Shown here: one piece after another, positions 1-8,196 of the stretch
Numbering within the stretch: position 1 is the first letter of the stretch
How the letters are laid out: every line of letters starts with the position of its first letter
From: Diphasiastrum complanatum
Taxonomy: Eukaryota; Streptophyta; Lycopodiopsida; Lycopodiales; Lycopodiaceae
Assembly (NCBI GenBank): GCA_029204225.1
Contig: CM055097.1
Coordinates: forward strand, 10,978,619 to 11,042,618
DNA: 64,000 nt
Direction: 5' to 3'
The notes under the pieces: model-generated
What the model saw: only the letters and a program-made list of their open reading frames with translations
Told to the model about the DNA's origin: nothing
Databases searched by the model: none
Translations under genes and position numbers: made by a program

Positions 1-812
1 ATCTCTCAGTTTCTCAGAAAGGAAAAGAGGAGGAAATTCGCTGTAGGATCAGCTTTCAAATCCTTCAATTTGCTGGAAATCTCAGTAGTTTGGAAGTATT
101 TTTCCTAGCATAGCTTCAGCGCTGATAAATCAGTGTCCCTCTCTGATTTTCGAGTGTAGATCAGTGTAATCTGAGCGGAAATTCAAGGGGAAAGGAAGAG
201 CAGATCCATCGCTGTATAGTTGTCCCTCAATTCTGAAATTTGTATCAAGTTTTGAGTGGATTAGAGTAAGTTCTGATCTGAAAAAGAGTAGTAGGGTCAG
301 CGCTGGACAGGGAAGAGAAAGGGTGTAATTTCATCCCTGTTTTTTGAGATTTCTCAGGAGTTTGAGCCTCAAACTTGCTTGCCACAGATCAGCGACCCAC
401 CAGCTGAGGCTAAATCAGAGAATCAAGCGGGCTTTTGAGCCTTAAATTGGACAATTCGGGCCAGACAGGTTGCTGTCCAATCTGCGAGGGCAGGGACATC
501 AAAATTATGGATTTTTTCTTGCATATTTCCGGGTTTTACTTGGTTTGTTGGAGCCCCACATCTGAAATCAGATCAACGAGCTACTTTACTCAAGAACCGG
601 GAAGTTTGGCGCCGTTACGGAGCTTCAAACTGGGATTGAAATTTTGGGTCTGAAATTTTGGGTAAAAGAGCTGAGAGGGTTCCTCTGCGTATTTTTTTTG
701 GAAGTACAGTCCTCAGAAACAGCTAAGTCTTCTTTCCCTCTTTGTACAGTTGTAAATTAGTCTTTTTGACTTTTTTTTCAGAAGTTAAGGTACCTCTCTT
801 TCGGTTCTGAAA
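1..812 (+). other. Untranslated leader of the plus-strand Gypsy element
   Basis: There is no gene here. The stretch precedes gag and is rich in short repeated phrases around GATCAG and CGCTG. It is best read as the 5' untranslated leader between an off-window primer site and gag. A 72-codon open frame at 435-653 has no recognisable domain. A TGGCGCC string at 607-613 resembles an Asp-tRNA primer site but is not next to any LTR end (see rejected items). Confidence 0.6.
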
Positions 813-1916
813 ATGATCACTCCTCAGGGACCTATTCAACCCCCGGAGAGAGGCATCGACGAACTTGAAACAGAAGCCTTGGCTTTCAGTAAAGGGAAAG
901 AACCAATGGAAATGGAAGAACAGGAACAGTTCACCGAAGAACTCGACGAATTGGTTACCAAGGAGCAGTTTCTCCACTTGGTAACAGAAGTGGATGAACG
1001 GAAGTTGGCATTAGCCAATTTTAAGTCCAGTGTGGACGACTTGTTCACTGAACTCAAAGGCTTGATTTTGAGTTCCGCAAAAGGAAGCCTTCCCTCCACT
1101 TCTCAGTTGTCCCCTTCTCCACTTCCATCAGTTTCGGGTGAGCCTACGCGGTCTCACCCCAGTGTTTTTAAAGATTTCAAGCCTCCTACTTTTATTGGGG
1201 AAGAGAAGGATAAAAATGCAGACATTCTACAAACCTTCCTCAGCAAATGGAAGAACATTCATGCTCTTAAACAGACCCCTGACCATTTGCAAGCAAATGA
1301 GGCCAGTCTTTCCCTAGAGCCCATGGCCTATAAGTGGTGGTTAAATCTCTAGGAGACTGGGCAGACTCCTCGGTCATGGAAGGCCTTTGAAGAAGCCTTC
1401 CTAAGAGAATTCCTACCTGAAAATGAACTTGATAGAGCCTGGGAAGCCTGGGAAAAAAAAAACAGTAATGGACAAGTCCCTAATACAATATATCTCACAG
1501 TATCGAGAAGCAATTTTAAAAATTAAAATATGCATGATTATCAAAAAATCAGGGGATTTGTCCTTGGCCTCAAGGATGAATATAAAGTAGAGGTCCGGAG
1601 AAACTCGCCTACTACCCTAGAGCAAGCTCTCAGATATGCTCAAATCTATGATGATTCAGTGGGTAGGAAGAGGGCGAGACAGCAGCCCCTTTCTGAGCAG
1701 CCTCCTCATAAAGACTTTCAATTTAAGAAGAAATTTTTAAAAAGAAAGAAAATAGATAAAATTAAAAGTGAAGCTCCTCAGAAACGCCCTTCACTCATAC
1801 AGCCCTTAAAACCAGAAGATTTTGAGAAAGCCAAACAAAAACATTTGTGCTTTGTATGTATGGGCAAGGGACACAGTCAAACAGTGTCCCAAGGGGCCTT
1901 TCACCAAGAAAGATAA
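813..1916 (+). pseudogene. gag: Gypsy gag (capsid/nucleocapsid), interrupted
   Basis: Gag of the plus-strand Gypsy element, the structural protein that packages element RNA. The frame from the ATG at 813 holds an acidic N-terminus, then a retrotrans_gag-type core with WWLNL near residue 175 and FVLGLKDEY about 70 residues further on. The frame is broken by an in-frame TAG at 1350-1352 and a TAA just before 1530. Both flanking pieces are in the same phase, so these are nonsense changes and not indels. Near the end comes a zinc knuckle beginning CFVCMGKGH. Its second half is only readable in the next frame, so a small indel near 1880 disrupts it. This copy is inactive as written. Confidence 0.85.
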
Positions 1917-2617
1917 AAAAGATAAGAAACAAGTTCATCTTGTTCAGACTGTAAGTTTCCCCAGTGACTCGGCAGCTTCCGAGATCAAAGTGTATCATGA
2001 AGACCATGAACACTGTTGCCAGCTAACCTCTGCAATGCTAGCAAGACCCTTCAGCTTTGGGCCGCATGACCTAGTACGTATGCATGGGAAAGTTGGTAAC
2101 CAGTCAGTTAGAGTTATGGTTGATGATGGGGCAACCCATAATTTCATCAACTACACCCTGGTTAAAAAACTTAAATTTCCAGAGGTACCTAGTCAGCATA
2201 GGTATGTTAGTTTCACTAGCTAAGGGTGAAGATAAGAAAATTTGGGAAACTATGGTAAGTAACTTAAGTCTTGGTATTCAAGGGTACCAAGATGAAATAA
2301 ACTTTCAGATAATGCACCTAGATCGCACAGGCATTGTTCTCGGGAGAGATTGGCTCTACAGTTTAGGACCTTCCCTCCACAGAAACTATCAGGAGAACAC
2401 TCTCAGCTTTCAGCATAAAGGCCAAGAAATCCAGTTGCATGGGGAGCATGATGTTCCCAACAGTCCTATGGTCTGCAGTTCAAAGCTTTGTCAGCTAATC
2501 GGAGACAGCGACCATCAGGTATTCTTATGTGACTTTCAGTTTATTCCTGAAGTTTCTATTTCCAGTTCTTTAGAGCAGAAAATCAGTACATTAGAAACTT
2601 TATTGTCTAAATTTTAA
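1822..2617 (+). pseudogene. pro: Gypsy nucleocapsid end and aspartic protease, interrupted
   Basis: Two overlapping frames carry the end of the zinc knuckle (TVKQCPKG) followed by a lysine-rich stretch and a retropepsin-like domain. The protease signature is VDDGATHNFI (about 2112-2150), a D-[DS]-G active-site motif. A frameshift near 2200 moves reading to the 2084-2617 frame, where the flap and C-terminal protease motif VLGRDWL is seen. The frame ends with an in-frame TAA at 2615-2617, directly before the DVFP-type start of reverse transcriptase. That TAA is in phase with the RT frame, so it is a point lesion. Confidence 0.82.
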
Positions 2618-3550
2618 GATGTTTTTCCTAAAGATTTGCCACATGGTTTGGCACCTAGCAGAGAGGTAGATCATGTAATAAACCTAGTACCATGTACAAC
2701 ACCTGTTTCTAAACCTCTGTATCGGGTCAGCCGAACAGAGGATGAAGAAATAACTAGGCAGTTAACAGATTATCTTGGGAAAGGCCAAATTCAGACTAGT
2801 AGTTCACCATGGGCCTCACCAGTCCTTTTGGTGAAAAAGAAAGAGGGGTCTATGCGTCTTTGCATGGATTACAGAGCCCTCAATAAAGTCACAATTAAGA
2901 ATAAATATCCTATGCCTCGGGCAGACGAGTTGTTTGATCAACTCGACGAGGCTAAGTTTTTCAGTAAAATAGACCTCAGATCGGGATATCATCAACTCCG
3001 TATAAAGTCGGAAGATGTCCCGAAAACAGCTTTTAGGACTCATCATGGTCATTATGAGTTTAAGGTGATGCCATTTGGGCTCACAAATGCTCCAGCTACC
3101 TTTATGACCTTGATGAACAGTGTCCTCAGACCATACTTGGGTAAATTTGTAATCGTATTTTTAGATGACATCCTCGTCTACAACAAAACGAGGAAGGAGC
3201 ATCTAAAACACCTCAGAAAGGTGTTTCGACTGCTTAGAAAGCATAAGCTTTATGCTAAAGAATCCAAGTGTGAATTCTTCGTGGAAGAAGTAGCATATTT
3301 GGGTCCCATTATCTCGGCAGATGGGATTAAAATGGACCCGAATAAGGTTAAAGCCATACTCAGTTGGCTGAGACCTCAGAATATTTTGGAACTTCAGATC
3401 TTTCTTGGTTTGGCGGGATATTACAGACGATTTGTCAAGGAATATGCTCAGATAGCAGTTCCCATGACAAATCTTCTTAAGGGAAAGGGAAAGGAGTTCA
3501 TTTGGGTGTCCCACAGCAGGAGAGCTTTGATGCTCTCAAAACAGCCTTAG
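2618..3550 (+). pseudogene. RT: Gypsy reverse transcriptase
   Basis: The RNA-directed DNA polymerase domain is nearly whole over about 300 residues. It starts with the DVFP and LPPHR-like segment ([13 protein letters not shown]), then [11 protein letters not shown] and [23 protein letters not shown] follows, then [11 protein letters not shown] and the catalytic box VFLDDILVY, in which FLDD supplies the two metal-binding aspartates. After YAKESKCEF the connection domain has [13 protein letters not shown] frameshift near 3510-3550 separates it from RNase H. The catalytic residues are intact, so decay affects expression and not the active site. Confidence 0.92.
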
Positions 3551-4134
3551 CTACAGCACCAGTTTTAAAGGTCGTCGACCCCAATCAGCCATTTGTGGTC
3601 GAAACAAATGCTAGCGACTTTGCAGTTGGTGCTGTGCTAACTCAGGGTGGACGACCAGTTACGTTCGAGAGTAAAAAACTCGAGCTAGCTCAGACTAGGT
3701 ACAGTGCCTATGAAAAGGAACTCTTTCTATAGTCCATGCCCTTAAGACTTGGAGGCATTATTTGTATGGTGCCAACTTTGAGGTCCTGACAATCCATGAA
3801 AGTCTCAGATACCTTTGCAATCAACTTGATGATGATGAGTCCGAGTATACGTCAGGATTCTGAGCCTGTATTACCCAGGCAAACCCCAGTGGTTGAGGGT
3901 CAGTTGACTCAAGGATTCAAATGGAAACAGTATTCCATTGAGTACTTGCTCTATAGAGATAGAGTATGTGTCCCCAATTCAGAGGATTATAGGCAGCAGG
4001 TCCTATATGAGTGTCATGACAATCCTAGTGCGGGACACCCAGGCATACAAAAGACCTATGAGCTTCTTTGTAGGCAATTTTTCTTGCCCAGTATGAAAAA
4101 GGACGTCCAGTTGCCAGAAATGTCAAGTAAATAA
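3502..4134 (+). pseudogene. RH/IN: Gypsy RNase H and N-terminal integrase, interrupted
   Basis: The first piece, 3502-3732, is RNase H of the Gypsy type: VVETNASDFAVGAVL with the first catalytic acidic position in a TNAS context (usually TDAS), then YSAYEKEL. A stop at 3730-3732 is followed in another frame by the usual HALKTWRHYL segment (about 3733-3770). The second piece, 3796-4134, leads into the integrase zinc-binding region, with the H of ECHD and the second H in AGHPGIQKT. The paired cysteines (CQKC) are only readable after another frameshift near 4105. Loss of D in TDAS would impair RNase H even if frames were intact. Confidence 0.82.
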
Positions 4135-4159
4135 AGCAAAGCGTTTAAAGGTAGGAGGA

Positions 4160-5266
4160 TTGTTGCAGCCCTTAGATATACCAGCTAGTAAATGGGAGAG
4201 TATCTCCATGGATTTTATAGTAGGCCTGCCTAAAACCCAAAAGGGTAATGACGCTATATGGGTCACAGTTGACCGTCTGTCCAAAATGGCTCACTTTATT
4301 CCAACCAAAACAACCGTTACAGCTCCAGAGTTAGCGAGGTTGTTTGTAGACGGGCTATTTAAATTGTACGGTCTACCTTCCGGCATAGTCAGCGACCGGG
4401 ACAGTAAATTTAATGGAAATTTTTGGAGGGCAGTATTCCATCATCTCCATACTAAACTTAATATGAGTACCACCGACCATCCTCAGACGGACGGTCAAAC
4501 AGAGAGGGTAAATCAGGTGCTGGAGGATATGCTTCGTGCATACGTCAGCAAGAAGCAAACTAATTGCGAGGAGTATCTCTCGATTTTAGAGTTTGCTTAT
4601 AACAGTACCAAACATCCAACTACGGGATACAGCCCATTTATGCTGATGTACGATTTTCAGCCACGCTCACCCACAGTTGTAGGGTTTAAACAAGAAAAAG
4701 TTGAAGCACCCAGAAACTTTTTAGAAGACCTAAACCAGATGATAGAACATGCTAAGCGTAGCATTAGGCAGTCCCAGGATCGAGCCAGGCATTATGCAGA
4801 TCCACACAGACGGGATGTGCAGTTCTCCACTGGTGAGAAAGTCTACTTGAGAGTCCCAGTTGACTCTAAAACCTTCAAATTAGGAGTGTGTGCTAAGTTG
4901 TCTCCTAGGTATTGTGGTCCCTTTACCATCAGTAGGAGACTAGGCGAAATCACCTATGAACTAGAACTCTCACACAGTAGTAAGGTTCTTCCAGTCTTTC
5001 ATGTAAGTCAATTACGAAAAGCCTTAGCCAGATCAGAAAATCTGGTAGGGGACAGTGTTCTAGTTCTCCCATTGGATTCTCAACAACCTCCACATGAGCC
5101 AGAGGAGATTCTTAATAGTAGAGAGACGCAGACTCGTCACACTCTATACCGAGAATACCTGGTCAAGTGGAATGATCAGCCTGTTGAGAATGCCACTTGG
5201 GAAAGAGGCAGCGTCCTTCGCAAGATTTTTACAGACTTTGTCTTAGAGGACCAAGACTGTTCTTAA
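4160..5266 (+). CDS. IN: Gypsy integrase core with GPF module and chromodomain
   Basis: An open 368-codon frame holds the DDE integrase. The first aspartate is in SMDFIVGLPKT, the second in SDRDSKF, and the glutamate in TDGQTERVNQ. A GPY/F module follows (RYCGPFTISRR, then VFHVSQLRKA). The last 60 residues form a chromodomain-like tail with YLVKWNDQ and ATWERGS. Such tails mark the chromovirus branch and steer integration to particular chromatin. The ATG at 4160 is only the first Met in the frame; the real polyprotein is read from upstream. The frame ends 11 bp before the 3' LTR, across the polypurine tract. This is the best preserved part of the element. Confidence 0.9.
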   Translation: MLQPLDIPASKWESISMDFIVGLPKTQKGNDAIWVTVDRLSKMAHFIPTKTTVTAPELARLFVDGLFKLYGLPSGIVSDRDSKFNGNFWRAVFHHLHTKLNMSTTDHPQTDGQTERVNQVLEDMLRAYVSKKQTNCEEYLSILEFAYNSTKHPTTGYSPFMLMYDFQPRSPTVVGFKQEKVEAPRNFLEDLNQMIEHAKRSIRQSQDRARHYADPHRRDVQFSTGEKVYLRVPVDSKTFKLGVCAKLSPRYCGPFTISRRLGEITYELELSHSSKVLPVFHVSQLRKALARSENLVGDSVLVLPLDSQQPPHEPEEILNSRETQTRHTLYREYLVKWNDQPVENATWERGSVLRKIFTDFVLEDQDCS

Positions 5267-5277
5267 GGGGGAGGGAG
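5267..5277 (+). other. Polypurine tract of the plus-strand Gypsy element
   Basis: The purine run GGGGGAGGGAG lies immediately before the TGTTACG start of the 3' LTR. It is the expected primer for plus-strand DNA synthesis. Confidence 0.85.
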
Positions 5278-5661
5278 TGTTACGAGCACGTGACCAGTGC
5301 CGAACCCTAGAGAACACAGAAGGTCAGATACCACAGTCAGGGTCGTGTCCAGCGTACATGACCAACAGGGCAAGACAGTGTGAGTAGTGTGCCCCAGCAC
5401 GGTCCATAGCCATGGCGGGCCTAACACAGTCTAGGGACCTTGTCAGCAGGACAGGGCCCCCAGTTGGGTCCCGACATGCAGTTGGCCACGTCAGTGCCAC
5501 GTGGACAACACTTGGCAGATGCATGCTACCAGTCCTCACACTGGGCTAGGAGGGGCTTACTCTATATCAGGGAGTAGGCAAGGTTGGGTGGATCAGTTAG
5601 TGTTTGCCCTACTATAGGATCAGTTAGTGTTTGCCCTACTGTGGTGTTAGGATCTATTACA
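5278..5661 (+). repeat. 3' LTR of the plus-strand Gypsy element (384 bp)
   Basis: The LTR starts TGTTACG right after the polypurine tract and ends ATTACA. The right end is confirmed two ways: base 5662 resumes the coding phase of the host Gypsy, and an unrelated copy of this LTR end at 18671 stops at the same base. It contains a TATA-like CTATATCA near 5571 and a 28-bp tandem duplication (5590-5617 and 5618-5640). Confidence 0.88.
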
Positions 5662-5878
5662 AACTGGCATCCGTTTCAAGTACATACGGCTTGTTAGGAT
5701 CCACTATGTGTAGAATAGGCGCTGTAGTTACACAGTATTTGAGGTTCTCAAAAATCTGATTCAACTCTTCAGTCCAAGTAACTGGAAGACTGAACTTACT
5801 GTGCCGGCTAACTCTTTTAGCCCCTCGTTAAGGACATTCGTCAAGGCCAATGCAATTAATGCATAGTTCGAAATGAAT
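5662..5878 (-). pseudogene. RH: RNase H fragment of the outer Gypsy
   Basis: Read on the minus strand, this stretch gives WTEELNQIFENLK, then TTAPILHIVDPNKPYVLETDAS, the start of a Gypsy RNase H with its first catalytic aspartate. Reading stops exactly where the neighbouring LTR begins, which proves nesting. Between FAKES (end of RT at 5879) and this piece most of the connection domain is missing, and stops are present, so an internal deletion preceded or followed the nested insertion. Confidence 0.82.
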
Positions 5879-6762
5879 CTATGACTCCTTGGCAAAAAGC
5901 TTCTCATGTCTAAGTAACTTTAAGACAGTCCTGAGATGCTCCTCATGCTCCTCCAAGGTCTTACTATAGATGAGAATATCATCTAAGTAGACTATTATGA
6001 ACTTTCCCACATATGGACGAAGAAGATCGTTCATCATCTGCTGGAAAGTCGCTGGAGCATTTGTCAAGCCAAATGGTAAAACCAGAAACTCATAATGGCC
6101 GTACCTAGTTCTGAACCCGGTTTTTCAACATCCTCAGTTTTTATGCGAATCTGATGATACCCTGATCTCAAATTGATTTTGGTGAAGTACTTTGCACCAT
6201 GCAATCGATCAACCAGTTCATCCATTCGCGGCAAGGGATAACGGTTTTTAATCGTTAACTTATTCAACTTTTTAAAGTCCACACAGAGACGAGTACCTCC
6301 GTCTTTTTTATCAACAAGAAGCACAGGTGCCCCCCAGGAAGATTTACTAGGCCTAACATGGCCCATCTTAAGGTAATTTTGCAGTTGCCTATAAACCTCA
6401 TCCTCTTCAGTAGTACTCATCCTATATGGATACAGTGATATAGGAGAACTACCAGGAATCAGTTTAATACCATGGTCAACACCCCTAGAGGGGGGAAGAC
6501 TCTCAGGAAGTTGCTCAGGAAATACATCGTTAAATTCTTGTCTAAGTTTCCTAAAAATTTCACCTTCCGGCGATTTTTCTTGCTTTAAGTTATTAGACAT
6601 TAATTCCATTTGGAGATTGTAAAATTGCAAACTACGTTCTTCATGGTAAGTAAAATCTTTTAACCAACACAAATAAGAACTGCAATCCACAATATCCATA
6701 CATTTAACAATTTCCAAAGCAGAAAGCATATACAGAGTAGAAATATCAACATTTCCATTCAA
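5879..6762 (-). pseudogene. RT: Reverse transcriptase of the outer Gypsy, frameshifted
   Basis: Two minus-strand frames form one RT domain. The piece 6762-6064 has [48 protein letters not shown] and [14 protein letters not shown] frameshift near 6100 follows, then 6067-5879 with [13 protein letters not shown] and the catalytic box VYLDDILIY, ending FAKES. The YLDD metal-binding pair is present. The K in [12 protein letters not shown] is followed by IN where related elements have ID, so the first catalytic Asp position reads Asn here, an inactivating change on top of the frameshift. Confidence 0.88.
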
Positions 6763-6769
6763 TTCTATA

Positions 6770-7803
6770 GTGAGCTGTTATGTAAGAACGACAAACTGTG
6801 TGTTACATAGTTTTTCTTCATAGACTCGTTCCTCTCATAGAACCATTCCTTACCAAGTATAACATCTACCCTATCTAGATTCATAATATGAAAGTCTAAT
6901 TTATCTTTATAGGCTTGAATCTCTATTGGTAGACGTGGGGCTATCCGGTCCCAAACTTGGCTTTCCAGTTGCCAGCTTCATTGCGTATCGGTGGTCACTT
7001 TGCCTTGTTTCCACCTTTAGCTTCTGCTACAAATTAGCGTTAATAAAATTATGTGTGGAACCATCGTCAAATAAAATAGTTACGGCTTGACCACCCACAA
7101 CCCCCTTCATCCGAATGAGGTCATGAGGGTCAAAAACAGCCGTATTAAAACAACAACGCTCACACACAAAATTACCAGCAAAGGAAAGATCTACACTAGA
7201 TATGCTAGAGTTACATGGCGTCTTAAAAGATGCCCCTTTAGCTTTCCGTTTCTTTGGACATTCCTTCGCAACATGACCTGGTTCCATGTCGCTTCTGGCT
7301 TTCATGAAGGTTTCCTGGTCCAAGGTAGATCTTTTCTTCGATTTCCCTGAACCTGAAGCCCCTTCCTTTGCCTTATCTTTCGATTTCTTTGGAAAGAAAG
7401 GCCTCTTACCCTTTACGACGAGCAAGACACCAGTCTCAGGCTTAGCCATCATACGAGTATCATCGTAGATTCTGGCAAAGCGAACAGCATCCTCGAGGGT
7501 AAGAGGCTGGTTCCTCCTAACCTCTAGCTGATAGTCTCTTGGCAACCCCAATATAAAATGCAACTTCACTAGCAAAGGATCTATTCTAGTTGCAAAACGA
7601 GAATAGACCTCTTGAAACTCTTGTAAATACTGATCCAGGGGCCGGTTCCCCATATGGATCGTTGCATACTGACGGTAAAATTCAAAATCATCAAGAATAG
7701 GAAGGAAGGCTGCCTTAAAGGCCTTACAAAATCCTCCCAATTCCTAGGAACTTCAGGCTTACCCCTTATATCTTGCCACCAGGTAAATGCTTTACCTTGC
7801 AGG
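6770..7803 (-). pseudogene. gag-pro: C-terminal Gag and protease of the outer Gypsy
   Basis: The minus-strand frame 7740-7027 contains the second half of Gag (FILGLPRDYQLEVRRNQ), a basic region and a decayed zinc knuckle in which only GHVAKECP is clear. The protease motif is FDDGSTHNFI. After a stop at 7027 the protease continues in other frames to DVILGKEWFYERN near 6850. Upstream (7803-7741) the frame reads AFTWWQDIRGKPE, the normal Gag core, and joins 13210 once the Copia insertion is removed. Confidence 0.82.
7799..7803. repeat. Left target-site duplication of the Copia element
   Basis: GCAGG directly left of the Copia LTR is repeated at 13210-13214 directly right of it. Confidence 0.93.
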
Positions 7804-8196
7804 TGAAGAATTACAAGACCTAGCTATGGAGTATCTTAACTCAGATGCTAGATCAACTATGAAAGCTTGAGAAAACTTGGCTATGGAAATATCACACACA
7901 AGGAGAATTGCATGAGCATCTCACAAACTCAAAAGTCTCAAGAAGAAATGAATTGCTAGTAAGAGAGAGGAGGGCGTGGGTCCTCCAAATCCCTTGTGAG
8001 GCAAGCACCTCCTTTACATGCATGGAAAGTCTAGGTGTCAACCATGGGAGTGAGCTACTTGTGGGCCACTTGCACTAATTTACATAACTTAACAAAAGGG
8101 GGGGGTCATGCATTTAATTAAAACATGCCCCATGAGTTATGTACAACTTAACTAATGCTTAGCCAAAAGGGGTAAAATAGGCATTACTCTTCAACA
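7804..8196 (-). repeat. 3' LTR of the Copia element (393 bp)
   Basis: In element orientation it starts TGTTGAAGA and ends TTCTTCA. It is matched by 12811-13209. The pol stop codon lies inside the first bases of this LTR (TGTTGA), after the polypurine tract at 8197-8205. Confidence 0.95.

Larger units (their letters stand above)
1..5661 (+). mobile_element. Ty3/Gypsy chromodomain retrotransposon, 5' end outside window
   Basis: This plus-strand LTR retrotransposon has the order gag, zinc knuckle, protease, reverse transcriptase, RNase H, integrase, chromodomain, polypurine tract, 3' LTR. The 5' LTR and primer site must lie left of base 1, because no sequence in 1-812 resembles the 3' LTR. At its right border the next base (5662) resumes the reading frame of a minus-strand Gypsy RNase H, so this element is nested in that one. 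The expected 5-bp target duplication is AACTG (5662-5666) and its partner is outside the window. All coding parts carry stops or frameshifts, so this copy cannot be autonomous. Confidence 0.93.

Noticed and set aside
607-620. TGGCGCCGTTACGG resembling an Asp-tRNA primer-binding site
   Set aside because: No LTR end precedes it, the 3' LTR of this element shares nothing with 1-606, and the other LTR elements with a visible primer site here use Met-tRNA.
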